NCBI GenBank assembly: GCA_014925825.1 | Contig: JACGCK010000008.1 | Span: forward strand, 372,001 to 436,000 | Reading direction: 5' to 3' | DNA length: 64,000 bases | Source: Pholiota molesta | Lineage: Eukaryota; Basidiomycota; Agaricomycetes; Agaricales; Strophariaceae | Shown here: piece after piece, positions 22,684 to 34,740 of the stretch | Numbering within the stretch: the first letter of the stretch is position 1 | How the letters are laid out: the number at the start of each line of letters is the position of its first letter | Program-made: the position numbers and the translations under genes | The notes under the pieces: model-generated | Told to the model about the DNA's origin: nothing | What the model saw: the letters and a program-made list of their open reading frames with translations, nothing else | Databases searched by the model: none

Positions 22684-23729
22684 ATGTCCGCGAAAAGAAC
22701 TTGGAATGTCGACTTTCTCCGTAGATCTCACGACGCGACTCCCACAGGTAGACGCGCTCTCGTCATCTTGAACCAACCGTTCTCGGTCCCACTCTTTCGC
22801 CGACTATGGGCCTCGACGCAGTGGCATTGTTGCGCCGATGGAGGTGCCAATCGTCTTTACGATAGGTTCCAAAACGAAGAAGATCTCATCGAGTACGTCT
22901 TTGAATTCTACCCATTTGCGAATGCTTGCTAAAATATGTACGTCTAGCTTCATTCCTGACCTGATTAACGGCGATCTGGATTCATTACGCCCCGATGTCC
23001 GCCAATATTACGAAGCCCTCGTAAGAGTGCCAAAAGAATGAGAAAACAAATCTGTTGTTCAAGGGCTTTTTTCCATCTCTAGGGCGTTCCTGTCGTGCGG
23101 GATGGCGATGAAAACGCAACAGATTTGATGAAGTGTGTGGCTGCACTTAAAGAAAAAGAGAAAGCGGAGGGTTCAGTGAGTCGCATCTTCCATGCAATCG
23201 CCCCAGGCTTATTCTTGTCCTCAGGAATACCATCTCATTCTTCTAGGCGGATTGACTGGCCGCCTCGATCAAACGATCCATACCCTGTCGTATCTACACA
23301 AATTGCGGAAAGAACGAGAATATGTTTTTGTGGTAACGGACGATAACGTTGGCTGGGTCCTCGATCAGGTACGGTCGGTATTTTCTTATCGAGAAACATT
23401 TTATGTGACCCTTCATTTTTCTTTATCAGGGAGAACATACCATAGATATCGACCATGGCATTTTAGGACAGACTTGTGGGCTTCTCCCAGTGGGAATTGC
23501 CTCCACAACACTATCGACGACTGGTTTGAGATGGAATCTGAGTATGTCCTGGATTTCAGCTGCTTTCTCACTTCCTGCTGACGCTGTTCTAGCGAACCAA
23601 GTATCGTCGTTCGATGGTCTAATTTCTACTTCTAATCATCTGATCCCGGAGGAGAAAGTGGTCTGGATAAAGACAACAGAACCTATCTGGTGGACAGTAG
23701 AACTAAAGAATATTCAACCCACTCGATAG
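22684..23729 (+). CDS. THI80: Thiamine pyrophosphokinase
   Basis: About six exons from ATG at 22684 to TAG at 23727. The family blocks appear in order: CADGGANRLYD (nucleotide site), FIPDLINGDLDSL, the Asp-rich DGDENATDLMKC, LILLGGLTGRLDQTIH, and IDIDHGILGQTCGLLPVG in the C-terminal beta domain, then STTGLRWNL and ISTSNHL. The enzyme transfers pyrophosphate from ATP to thiamine, giving thiamine diphosphate. The protein is a normal single-domain length of roughly 260-270 residues. All junctions keep frame. It stands alone on the plus strand ahead of the molybdopterin gene; no functional link between them is implied. Confidence 0.94.
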
Positions 23730-23945
23730 CGCAGCGGGATTATTTCGAATAACTTTGGAGAGGTATACCAAACCTTCAACATTACTTATCTTGACATATA
23801 GATTTAAATTTCGGGGCGCTATGACCTATATTACCCACAAGTAAAATTTAGTCGTAGCTCTATGAGAGGTTATTACAAATGCATCCACGAAATCAGCATA
23901 TTGCTAACATCACCTCTTTCACTACTACTTTCCATTTCCGACACG

Positions 23946-24221
23946 ATGCCAGACTCAAAGCAAACCATTACAGTGCTATACTTCGCCGCTGCCTCCACCG
24001 CAATTGGGATCACCTCTGAGAAGATATCACTGCCTCAAGGCGGCTTGAAGCTCTCAGAACTGCCAGAATTACTCGCTTCACGCCATCCAAACACCGATCT
24101 AGAACAAATCTTGGAGACTAGCCAATGGAGCGTTGATTGTGAAATGGCAGAAGATACAGAAACGACCATTTTAAAAGGAGGGGAAGAGGTTGGCGTTATC
24201 TGTCCGGTCTCTGGAGGTTGA
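23946..24221 (+). CDS. mocs2A: Molybdopterin synthase small subunit (MoaD/MOCS2A, CnxG-type)
   Basis: A single-exon frame of 91 residues from ATG at 23946. It begins with a beta strand, TITVLYFAAASTAIGI, and ends GVICPVSGG. The ubiquitin-like fold with a free C-terminal GG is the mark of MoaD, which is thiocarboxylated on that Gly and donates sulfur in molybdopterin synthesis. The length matches eukaryotic MOCS2A. An upstream in-frame codon at 23862 is not ATG-supported and would add an unrelated leader. A URM1 or ThiS-like protein is the main alternative; the ICPVSGG tail favours MoaD. Confidence 0.85.
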   Translation: MPDSKQTITVLYFAAASTAIGITSEKISLPQGGLKLSELPELLASRHPNTDLEQILETSQWSVDCEMAEDTETTILKGGEEVGVICPVSGG

Positions 24222-24332
24222 TTAAGAAGCGATGTGAAATGGGCATTCATGAGAATACTTTTATGGGATTGCCAGTGGGACATGTGGGTTTACCATCCCA
24301 CGCATCCTTGTCTCCTGCTCTGACTGCTCGCG

Positions 24333-25526
24333 ATGCGCAGTATCCTAGATTTTTTGGTGTGGGCAGCTGGCGGTGGATTTGCAGTTCTCGCTTATCTGCT
24401 GTACCCTTCCCAATCAACTAACACCGTTCTGAACAAGCCTCCCAAAGCCGCTTTTCATGCATCTCGTCTGACATCCACTACATTTCTTATCAAAGAATAC
24501 AACGATATATACTCTGAACATCCCCACATTTATGCGAAAGTTGTACCGGCTGCAAACACTATCCTCATCATAGATACGGGATGCGGAGGTGCATCGAATG
24601 ACACCGATATCACGATCAAAAGCTTGAAGGAATTTGTCGAGACTGTCGAAGTTGATGACAACGATGGATCTCCTTTGAACGAGGGAGGAAAGATGGGCTA
24701 TGTGGTAGCCTTGACACATTGTCATTATGATCATATTTGTACGTAGAAAGTCTCGCAGATGGTTCGCCGAGGAAATTCACTGAATTCGTATTGATGTGTT
24801 CAATCATTAGTGGGAGTTGAAGATTTGTAAGTTTACTCTTCCCGAATTCGAGACAAAACCAACGTCCACTATAGCAGCAGCAAAGACTGGCCAATTCTTG
24901 CATCCGATCATTCGCCTAGGTTTCTTTCAAAAAAAGCGATCCCTGAAAATTCGCTATGCAAGCCAAAGGGTATTGAAACGCCAGAATACACCCCTACACT
25001 TGTCCCCCATCAGCACAGCGTCACTTCTCCAGGACCCAACAAAGCGAAATTGGGTGTGACGATCTTGCATACGCCTGGACATACACCCGATGAGATTGCA
25101 CTCTTCGATGAAGCAGAAATGATGCTCTATGTCGGCGATTCGCTTTATGAATACGAGCACATCATATTCCCAAGTCAAGGGTCAATCGCCACTTGGTTTT
25201 CCTCTATGGATTACTTGGTATCTTTGGTCAAGGAGAAGAACTCCTTGTTGGCTTCTTCGGCCAATAGTGCTGCACCGAACGAAGTCCTCATCAACTCTGG
25301 ACATGTAACAGCACTTCGACCAGCGCTCGAGGTGTTGTTGGCTGCGATAGCCTTCATGAGAGATGTCGTTGACGGTAAAGAAAAGGTTAAAGAGCGCCAA
25401 TGGCACCGAGGGGAGGCCGTAGTTACATATGAACAAGCGGGCAATCGGTTTTCGTTGCGTTGCCCTGAAAGATTGGTATTGGAGGCTCAGGATTTGTATG
25501 ACTGCAATGGTATGCATAGTCAGTAA
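24333..25526 (+). CDS. Membrane-anchored metallo-beta-lactamase-fold hydrolase
   Basis: Starts at ATG 24333 with a hydrophobic N-terminal segment (FLVWAAGGGFAVLAYLLY) that could be a signal anchor. The zinc-binding motif reads THCHYDHI and continues over an intron into LGVEDF. Later ligands are seen in ILASDH, HTPGHTPDE and GDSLYEYEH, then INSGHV. The order fits the glyoxalase-II/MBL hydrolase superfamily; the substrate is unknown. Three introns are used and all keep frame, with a roughly 370-residue product. The 3' end at 25526 overlaps the 3' end of the minus-strand CCDC174-like gene. It begins 111 bp after the molybdopterin synthase gene on the same strand. Confidence 0.85.
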
Positions 25527-27124
25527 AGGGGATGACAAAATGGCGAATTACTGCACTTACATCTGTAGAATGTGGCTTTTGACTGGGTTTCTTATTTCTC
25601 GATCCAAGGAATTCGTGTTCCAACCGAGCCAAGAAGTCGTCCGCTTCATCTGGAACAGGTTTGGTTTTATTCTTCACCTGCTTTTGAGTTACTGTCGTGC
25701 TTTGGGCTTCCAATGCAGCGAAAGGATCGCTGGAAACATCGACTGATTTAGTCATCTCTGTATTCCGCGCTGAGTGAATTTCCATTGAAGTGCTCGTCGA
25801 CATCACGGGTTCAACTGAAGTTTCATGAGGAATTTTGGTGGTCGGTCTTGTAGGCTCGGAATCAGCTGGAATTGTGGGCGTCGCACCCCCTTGCTTGAGC
25901 TTCCTTCTCTTCGCCTCTACAAGCTTCCTTCGCTCCTCTAATTCTCTCTTCCTCTTTTCCATTGCTCTGCTCTTTCCACTGCCTGCACCATCTCCATCCC
26001 TCATTCCCTCAACTTCGCCAGGTTGACATCTTCTGCCCCCAATTCCTGTCTTGTACGTTCAGTCTCTTCCCGTGACGCCTTGAGTTCTTCCAATTGGGCC
26101 TTTCTCGTCTCCTCGTCTGCAGAGAACTGATAAAATCCGGCTCCTTTAGCGCGAACTTCTTTTGAAGCATCGTAATGGACTCCGAGAGGGTTGTTCTCTT
26201 CAGCGTACGCCTTGGCAATCTCTGCTACACGGTCTTCTGATGGCTGGTAGATTGGGAAATAATTCACTGGGTTGCCTATAGTAAAAGGATGAGCAGAGTG
26301 AAGCTAATGCAGTACAATTCATCCTCACGAATTATGATGTCCCTGTGAAATATAAAATTATGAACGGGTAGTTACATGAATCTGAGTATCTGACTTACTC
26401 GTCTGGATCAACCTCATCTTCGCGATTGAGCATAAGATTTCGAGGCACTTCGGAGCGAGGTGCTGTTCGAAGTCTTCCGAATTCATCTTCGTATTCAACA
26501 AGGGGATCATCCTTTGACCTATGTTAAATAGCGATAAAAACACAATTCTGTTCAACACATACGTCTGTGGGTCGGCTGGGAATGGTCAGACTCTCGTCTT
26601 CGTCATTGCTATCTGACTCATAGTATTTTGAAGTATTCGCATTCGATTCGTCAAACTGGAGCAAATCATTAGCAAAGAAAGACGGAGTGCAGGTATGTAT
26701 ATTGAGAAACGAACGTACATCTACCAAGAGAGCATCGTACTGCGCATCATTTAGACCACCCGTCTTGCCTTTCCTCAGTTTTTCATAGATCTTGGCCTTC
26801 CGCTCAAGCGCTGCTCGGGCAGAGTCAAGAGTAGGCTTGCTAATTTCCTCTAGCTCTACATCGCGATTGGCGCGTGCGCTGACGCCCTTATTCTGCCTCG
26901 CCCATACCGTAGGTTTCTGAAAGGCGTTGTCAGCTCTGGATCGCAGAATATGTTGGGCTGAAAGCTCACTTTGTCAGGGCGTTTAACCCCACCCACAATC
27001 GCGGTACTCTTCCCTGCAGCCTTTGTTTTAGCGAACTCGGCCTCTTGCTTGGATAGTTCCGCCTTGAGATCGAAGAACGAGCTTGCACTGATTCCCTTTG
27101 CTTTTGATTTATTGCATGCGACAT
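25487..27124 (-). CDS. CCDC174-like coiled-coil protein (DUF4078)
   Basis: Exons on the minus strand give a charged, coiled-coil protein. Blocks include FFDLKAELSKQEAEFAKTKA, ARAALERKAKIYEKLRKGK, EDEFGRLRTAPRSEVPR and the DUF4078 core GAGFYQFSADEETRKAQLEE, followed by a Lys/Arg/Glu-rich helix. This arrangement is typical of CCDC174, a nuclear RNA-processing-associated protein in animals; the fungal role is inferred. The start ATG at 27124 joins the family frame only if one A is added at about 27112. The 3' end is uncertain: a GTAAGT donor suggests a short last exon ending at 25487, while an unspliced frame stops at 25423. Either way it overlaps the hydrolase gene. Confidence 0.78.
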
Positions 27125-27457
27125 TCCTGTTGCTTTAATTGAAGCAGTAATGAGAGAGTAGACGCAGAGATGCCCTGTGAGTATATTGCTGAACCCCGAG
27201 AAATGGAAGTTCAAGTTGAGTTCAAGTGCAACAGCAGTCACAGTGCGGCGCCACATTTTGTGACTACTGGTCACATGTGACCATTAAGGGTGAGCGCTGA
27301 GCGCTTAACGTCGCAACTCTTTCTCCGAAGTCATATGTGGGGGAGCGGTGCAACGTCAAATAAATTAGAGATGCTATGTTCAATACAAAAACCAAAAAAG
27401 ACTAGTGGGGTACACCTATGCGCTGAAAAACTACATCAAACAAGAACTAAAGACAAA
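27125..27457. other. Intergenic between CCDC174-like and SDS22 genes
   Basis: Contains the CCDC174-like promoter and the SDS22 3' flank. A short frame near 27290 has no features. Confidence 0.4.
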
Positions 27458-29077
27458 TCACACTGCTCTCCTGGTATATCTATATCCAGAAAACAGACAT
27501 AAGCATGTAGTAGCACAAGAGGGGTGAACAACGTACGTTGCGTCGATCTGCTGTAGTTGTGGAAGGGCAAGCATTATCTTTCTTCTGTAGCCTGTCATGT
27601 CGTTCTTTTGACAGGGATTAGCTTCGAGGTATAGAGTGGCGAGAGTTGGGATATCGCGAAGCTCGCTGTCGAGAGCGCGTAGGTCAGGAATCTTGTTTCC
27701 GTTCATCTAAGAAACATTTAATAAAGGAATGAATTTCGCCAATAAGCAGGGACCTTACCCATAGTTCTTCGAGCTTTTTTAGATGTGATACATTTTCAAT
27801 CGCAGGGATGAAGTTGTTGCCAACATCAAGAGTAGTCAGCTCAAGCTAAACCAATGATGGTAAGCATTTTATCGACCTTCCGATAAAGAGCTGGAAACAT
27901 ACATTATTTTCTAGGCCTTCAAGCTTCTCGATACCATTATGACTCAGGTAGAGCTGATTGAGCTCTCGGAGCTCCTCTAGGCCTTCAAGTTTGGTGATCC
28001 TATTTGACTGCAGCGATAAAATCTTTAGCTTCTTCAGAGTTTTCAGACCCTTCGCACCAGATTAGGATGATGTAAGACTGAATGCAAGATATTTTCTTTA
28101 CCTCAAGCTTTGTGATCTTGTTCTTCCCAAGCCATAGCTCTTCCAAGTTCACGAGGCTATCCAGGTTTTCGATTTGCTAGCGAGGCAGATCTAAATCAAA
28201 CAAAGTCGAGCAACGAAGAAAAGTGTCCGACGTACGCGTATCTTATTGCCTCCCAACTCAAGGCTCCGTAATGTCGTGCACAACCCAAATCCGCTGATCT
28301 TGCTGATCTTATTCTGCACGAAATATATGGTATCCAGTACAGATAAACTGTCAAGGCCTTCGGGCACTGATCTTAGGAGATTGAAAGACAGATCCAACAC
28401 CCTGTAGCAGACGACCCGTTAAATCTTTCCCTCTCATCGAATCATCAGTGCATGCTCTGGTAACTCACTTTAGCTTTGGCGATTTAATCAACGCATCCCC
28501 GACCGTTTTCAACTTATTATCATACAAATCAAGCTCCTCCAGGTTCGTGAGCTGGTGGAATGTCTCCGGATCCAGTTGCGAAATGAAATTCTGGCGCAAA
28601 CACAACTTCTTCAGCGCGTCCTTGAAGCGCACCAGATGCAGTGGCTCCAGGGACCCGATGCGCAGGTGCATCAGCTCCAATTCCTGTCATTACGAGAATG
28701 GGATCGCCAACGAGCGTACGAGCGAGATCGTTAGCGGCGGCGTGGTTGAATTACATCGGGCAGGAACGCACCTCCGTGTCATCAGGGAATACATCCAGGA
28801 AATCGCCGTTATCCGCAGTCTCATCTTCCCCGTCCTCTGCAGCACCCTCCTCGTCCGTATCCTGGTCCTCTGCGGTTGGGAGCACGACTCGGGCGCTTGG
28901 CCCTACTCTAAACATAGCAAAACGAACCAAAGACAGATACGATTAGCAAGGAAATTGACATTAGGACTATGACGAAGATGGCGAGGAGAATCTAACGTAC
29001 TTTCCGTTGCCCACCAATGGCGCAGTTGCGTCTGCCGTTTTTGCGCCATCGCTCGCAGATGTGATTTGATCAGTCAT
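27458..29077 (-). CDS. sds22: Protein phosphatase 1 regulatory subunit Sds22
   Basis: Exons from ATG at 29077 give an acidic N-terminal tail and then about eleven 22-residue leucine-rich repeats. Examples are LTNLEELDLYDNKLKTVGDA, LVNLEELWLGKNKITKLE, KKLKILSLQSNRITKLEG and LREL NQLYLSHNGIEKLEG. The regular 22-residue spacing and the closing LRR-cap YLEANPCQ followed by LPQLQQIDAT are diagnostic of Sds22. It binds the PP1 catalytic subunit and controls its maturation and nuclear or mitotic roles. About nine introns are present, all in frame. The last exon supplies the end TRRAV with stop at 27458. Confidence 0.95.
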
Positions 29078-31067
29078 TTCTAGTGCAAGTCTCTGAGCTG
29101 ATGGTGTATGATAAGCAGGACGGGTTCAGCAACGGGATATCTTGATGCTCACAGCACTGACTCGTCCTGCACAGGGCAGCACCGCCAGTCAGTGATGGCG
29201 GAACTGATTGATGCGTGCCAAGTGGCGGTGCTACCTAAGTATAGGTCTCATGACATCACCGACGTTTCCCCGCACCAGATTCAGCCACGGTGGTGGCACG
29301 CCACATTGCAGGCTGGCCACGATGCAGCAAGAAGGCGCGAAGGGTTTGTCCGAAGGTGTATCACTCGCTCATTCGCGGGTGTGTCAAGTCGGTTTTCATG
29401 ACTGCCAATCTGCACTGAATCAGCTTCTGAAAATCTTGAAATCAGCGATGCATCTCCGTGAAATTGCGATAACGGCAGGCCATATTCGAAGAACTTAGAA
29501 TACACTCAAGTATAATTAAATGACTTAACTCCATGGATGTACGGTGAACCTCCCGAGACATTTGAATTCGCGTATCATATGTCAGGGCTTATCGACGTCT
29601 GTGTAATTCAAAAAGGTTAGTTGACAGGTACCTGCTGCATGCGTTGCTGTAGAAAAAACATGGATAGTGCGAAGCGTTCCTATCTAAAGCATTGATGTTT
29701 GAGCTTTGCGCGATAGTGATTCAAATATATACATATGCATAACAAAGCCGAGTTTCCATTCAAGTGCCGTGTATATTATTGCACACAGAATCATCATTCC
29801 TATCCAAAGCGTCAAACACAGCAGCAGATTCGACTCGAAATCACGAACATGGGAAGCACGTTTCATCGATAGCGTTCTCTTGGGAGACTCCGACGTTCAA
29901 GACCCGAAGGCTGCAAATGAACAACATACTCACATACATCCATTAAGGCGAGAAGAACATTAATTGGCCTCGGTTATGGCATTTGTTTTTCGCTGTCTAT
30001 TTACATGTAGGCGTGTATAGTACCTAGTTGATACAGTTTGAATTGAAGACAGAGATAAATGACAAAACCAGAAGGTAATACACAAGAATACAAAAACGAC
30101 ACGAGGATCGGGGTTCGGGAGAGGAAAGGAGGGGGACTATTAACCGAGTACTAAGTAGAATAATACCAATATCATTAAATGGAAATGCCACCTGCAAACC
30201 AGGAGGCCCCGAATCTAAAACAACAACCATCGTATCCTCGTCCACCTCGAAGTGCCGAGTGTCGAACCCAAATTCAAGCCCAAGGCCCAAACCCACATCA
30301 AAATTAATGGAAATGGAAAGATGTGAGTGCCAAACCGAAAGCGGCCGCAGCAAGGCAGGCAGGCAAACAGCAGGTAAGGGCACCGGTGTCAAGGCACGAA
30401 TGGAAGGAAGAAGAATGGAAAGGATAGATGGAGGAAGTGATAATAAAGTAGGGTTACTAAACCTAGACTAATAATAACGTATTGCGCAGGTCTTGACTAC
30501 GGCTACAGTAGCTGGCAAGAGAGGTTCAAAAAAAGAAAGACGAAGCGCGACTCGACGGGATATGAATAAAGAGGAAGATGATGAAAAGTCGATACCGATC
30601 GAGTCGCATGGGGATGGGGGAGTGAAGATGAATTCGAACAAATGTATGGATGGATAGAACCGACAAGAACGAATTTGCACACACATAGTTATAAACGAAA
30701 GGGACAAATGGCGAAAGAGTTTCGAATCGATGAGGTGAACCTTGAAACCCGAAAAGGAAAATATAATACTTTATGATAAACGACAAAAACTTGCTGATGG
30801 GATGGGCTATTGATGATGTATGTGGGATGAATCGATGATGATGGGAGGGAGACATGCAGAACCAAAGAAATAATAATTAGGATGTTTTTAACATTAAAAA
30901 TGCCATCGTGGATCGTCCTTTTGGTCGGAAATTGGGTCGCTGGTGGGAACTGGAAAAGAGTCCTATGCAAAGAGAAAAATCGTAATGCGAATGCTAAACA
31001 GCACTCTTCGCGCCCCACACTGCCGGTCAACGACACTGCTAATTTGTGGTCGCGATTGCCCTTATAA
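29078..31067. other. 2-kb stretch without a recognised gene
   Basis: The SDS22 promoter should lie at the left end. The right half is probably a long 3' UTR of the GATA-factor gene: it is rich in A/G on the plus strand and has no conserved frame. No RNA gene or repeat was recognised. Confidence 0.4.
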
Positions 31068-33608
31068 TCATTGCTGCGTTAAGATCGACCGTCGGTTCCC
31101 GATGCGGCCGTCGGCAGAAAGTGGTGTCGGCGGGAGCTCGCGGAAGTCGCGCTCGCGCGCATCCCGCTCCCTCTCGTATGATGCGGGGGCCACCGTCGAC
31201 GCCAGCACCGAATGCGAGACGCTAGAGGGCATCATCGGCGACCGGCCCGCATATGACGACAACTGATCCAGCGGGGGGAGCTGTGTCGTATTCATATGCT
31301 GTTGGTGCTGGTGCTGCGAAAGTGGCTGCTGATGCTGGTGCTGCTGTGGAGGCGGGTGGAGTACATGGGACGCGGAGAGGGGAGATGGCATCGAGTAAAA
31401 GTTATTGCCGGCATTAGGATACGCCTGGCGCCCATTGGTACCGCCGGGTGCATAATGTACAAAATTCATGTTTGAAGCTGCCAGTGGGGGCGAGGGCGAG
31501 GGTTTGATATCATGGTCCAGCGCCCGATGGCTGGAATGCGGGTAGATGTCGCTCCCCGACGCCGAGCCCGTCGACGATGCAGAGAACGAACTTTCGGCGT
31601 AGTCCCTGCGACTGGCCGGGAACGGCGGAGGTTCTACTGATTCGCGCTTCGCAGAGGTGGCCTTCTCTTTATTGCGGCGGCGTTGCTGGGCCTGATTGGG
31701 TCCTTCTTTCTTGGCGCGGGAACGCGCATACCGTAAACCACATCTGAAATAGATAATAAATAACACCTGTGAGCATCATCGCGCTCCTCAGAAAACCGAC
31801 GTCATTCTTACGCGTTGCAAAGTTCTTTCTTGCCACTGGGACCTTTTCGCCACTCAGGGCTCGACGTGGCTTTGCAGCTGGAGCACTTCTGGACGCCAGT
31901 TGGCCGGTTTCCAGTCGTACGTACAGGCCCTGCCTGGTCGCGCGTTGAGCCGGGGCTGATACGACGCTTAGGAGGTGGGACAATGTCAGCCGTGGGTGAT
32001 GTGCCTCCCGTAACGCTGCTTGCAGCCGTCGGAGAATAACTATAGGTAGGCGAAAGTGGTCTGTTAAAGGACGAGGCTGGCTCGAGATATGACCCTGACG
32101 GAGCTCCGTTTTGTGCAGGCTGCCAGCTGGGTTGCGAGGACGAATTGCTAGTGTAAGTCCCTGACCGCAAGTCATTCATACTTAACGGCTGAGGGGCTAT
32201 ATGCGGCGTCAGACAAGGGTCATGAGAAAGAAGAAGACACGACTTACCTTGCGCCCAGCGTGGTGAAGGATAGGCTGCCTGGACACCTTGCTGTTGTTGT
32301 TGTTGAATAAAGCCGTTATTGTACGCTTGACTCTGAGGCGATAGGAGGGCAGCGCATATGAGGCTGGGTGGTCGTAGTACGACGCACTCTGATGCGAATG
32401 GTAGTTCGCCGAAGCGTAGTCTAGTTGTTGCATGGGTGCGGTGGGGTTTGCGGCGTTGCTGCGAGGGCTCGGATTGACCTTGTGGCAAGCGAAAATGATA
32501 CTCCCTGTGAAAAAAGGTAGCGAGTCCAGTTATAACCTCGAGAAGTCCGCGAGAAGAAGCATGGTCTGCTTACCATGCGGTATGAATATGCTTTCAACCT
32601 CACCCCCGAATCCAGGTGGCATCTCTTGCAATGCCTTGTACCTACGTGTGCAACTCGTTTTAGCATCGTTGCCGCCGGGAACTCCGGTTCCTATTTGCAC
32701 GTTCTCTACGAGTTTGGCAAAGTCCCTGCGTGTTGGGCCGGTGGGCTGATCTGGGGGCCAGCTCATAAGCAGGTGTCTATCCCGTTGATTTGCAAGGATT
32801 TGGAACACGCGCGTCATAGACCCTGATTGGCGGATGTACACGACGAGTCTGTGATAGAGAAGATCGATTTGTTCCATTGACATCTGAGGCGTGCCACACC
32901 AATTTGTCCAGTCTGTTTTTAAGTTTTCATCGTTGTCATCGGGAGTGAGATCTACGGTGGCATGAATGAAGCAGAGAACGAGGTCCTCGGCGGCCCAATT
33001 AATAACGATGTCCACCGCCATGTAGTCCTTGTCGATACTGATTTTTTCAGCTTCGGACCAGTCGGGGGAGGACCGTCATAGCCCAGCTGTCTGCGGACTT
33101 TTGACAAACGCGAAAAGCGGACACTGGAAAAGGGTCGGAGAAATTTGAGACATGGGCGGTGAGTGTGAATCAGAAAAGAGTGGCACATTGGCACATACCG
33201 GGTGACGGAGCCGTGCAATGTTCTGCTTTCGAGGACGCCGCCAAGATCCTGCTTGGCGTGTGCCTGCTCGTCGGGATGGACGAAAGAGAGCAGAGACTTG
33301 CCGACAAGGGTCTCGGCCTGGCCGTCTAGGTGGCTGGCGAGAACAGGGTCGAGATAAATAAATTGCAGCTCGGCGGAGAGCAACGCCCAGTCTACAAAAG
33401 CGTTATGAACGATCGCGGGGGGACGATCATGGGGCAGGCGAGGACTTACAGCAGCGGGTCTGGCCGACCTTCGGCAAAGGCGATTGATCGGCGGGGTAGG
33501 AGGCGGTGGAGGCGGGGGGTGTGGGCATGGCGGGACAGGGCGGGTCAAAGGGCGGGGGGACGGGTGATGGCGGCGGTGGTCGTAGTGGTCGTTGAGGAGA
33601 TAGCTCAT
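31068..33608 (-). CDS. PAS-domain GATA zinc-finger transcription factor (WC-2-like architecture)
   Basis: The N-terminal part is Pro/His-rich. A PAS domain follows: LQFIYLDPVLASHL, LVGKSLLSFVHPDEQAHAK, RTLHGSVTR, then DIVINWAAEDLVLCFIHATV. The C-terminal half has one GATA finger, CSSC-17-CNAC with SPEWRKGPSGKKELC, followed by a basic tail, and then a His/Gln-rich region. A PAS plus single GATA finger matches WC-2-type blue-light partners, but other basidiomycete GATA regulators of development share this finger, so orthology is open. A base is missing at the G-run 33064-33068. The start is uncertain: ATG 33608 needs another base in the G-run near 33556, while ATG 33528 is already in the PAS frame. 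Confidence 0.82.
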
Positions 33609-33790
33609 GATGGTAGGAGAAGAGGATCGAGCGGAAGGATCGAGTGAGACAAAATGGAATGGTCATCCACCGGGCCAGTCTTGTCGTCGTCGTCATGCCA
33701 TAACGAGCCAGATCCACAGATCCGCCCCAGATCCGTCCCCCGCCCGCCGCCTATTTGCGCCCGTTTGCCTCTTGCCCTCATACCTCCACC
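33609..33790. promoter_or_regulatory. Divergent promoter between the PAS/GATA gene and the ankyrin gene
   Basis: 182 bp separate the two outermost ATG codons. It is C-rich and holds no recognised motif. If the GATA gene starts at 33528, the spacer is 262 bp. Confidence 0.4.
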
Positions 33791-34740
33791 ATGGCCATCC
33801 AACCGCGTCCCCCAAGAACCTCTGGGTTGCCGCCGGCGACGGCGACCTCGATAGAGTCAGGGTGCGTCTCCTCGCCGCATCCCCATGCGCTCGCTCACCC
33901 CATCGATGTCCCCCAGCAACTGATAGAGGATGAAGGCACGTCTTTTCTCCTGCTCGGAGTATGCTCGTCGAAAAGATAATCAAAATCTCCATTTAGCCCT
34001 GTCTCCAACATGCCAGACCCCAACACCTACACCCCAATGTAAGCCCTCTTCACCGCGTGTCGGCCGCCGTTCCTCAGTCCCTACAAGGCATGCAGCCGCA
34101 TCTTACGGCCACATCCCAATTCTCGAGTACCTCATCTCCCGTGGTGCGTATCACACTTCCTATTTATATTCCTTCTCAATTTCCGCAGGTGGCGATGTCA
34201 ACATTACGGACGAGGATGGTGACACTCCGCTCTACACCGTCGAAAACCTCGAGACAGCACAGTTCCTCGTTCAACACGGTGCAGTCGTGGTACGGCAAAA
34301 CAACGAAGGCGTTTCAGTGCGTATTACGGCCTATATGGGTATTCCATCTCGCGACTAACCGTTTCGTAAAGCCAATTGACCACCTAGCGGAGGACTTTCC
34401 CCCCATTGCGGAATATCTGCGGTCCACACTTGACCCGTCTGCGCTGGCTGCCCAGGCCCCACCAGCCCAGGCACAAGCTACTGCCTCGCCGTCGGAGCAC
34501 TCGCAGAACGCAGCCACGGAAGAGCTCACCACTGCGCTTATGCAATCCGTGCAGGACATTATGCAACGGGCCGAAGCCGAGGGTCGCGATCCGGAAGAAG
34601 AGCTTCGACAGGCTGTCAGCAGGACCGTCCTGCAGGGTGTCGCCACTGGCTTCGATATGTCCATTGATAACGACGAGCCGAGAGGCGGGCGCAGCGATGC
34701 ACAGGACGATACGCCTGCGAAGCGTCCCCGTTCCGAGTAG
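33791..34740 (+). CDS. Small ankyrin-repeat protein (YCR051W-like)
   Basis: From ATG 33791, five exons give about 200 residues. The first ankyrin helix reads NLWVAAGDGDLDRVR, then NTYTPMHAAASYGHIPILEYL, GGDVNITDEDGDTPLY and VENLETAQFLVQHGA. The C-terminus is Ala/Gln-rich, then has an acidic helix with AEGRDPEEELRQAV and ends AKRPRSE, a possible nuclear signal. Fungal proteins of this pattern (yeast YCR051W and relatives) are uncharacterised. To join the start to the first repeat, one base is needed near 33801-33813 (AA or CCCCC run). All later junctions keep frame. Confidence 0.8.

Noticed and set aside
29078..31067. A possible gene between SDS22 and the PAS/GATA factor
   Set aside because: Frames are short, low-complexity and lie on both strands equally; better read as promoter and long 3' UTR.
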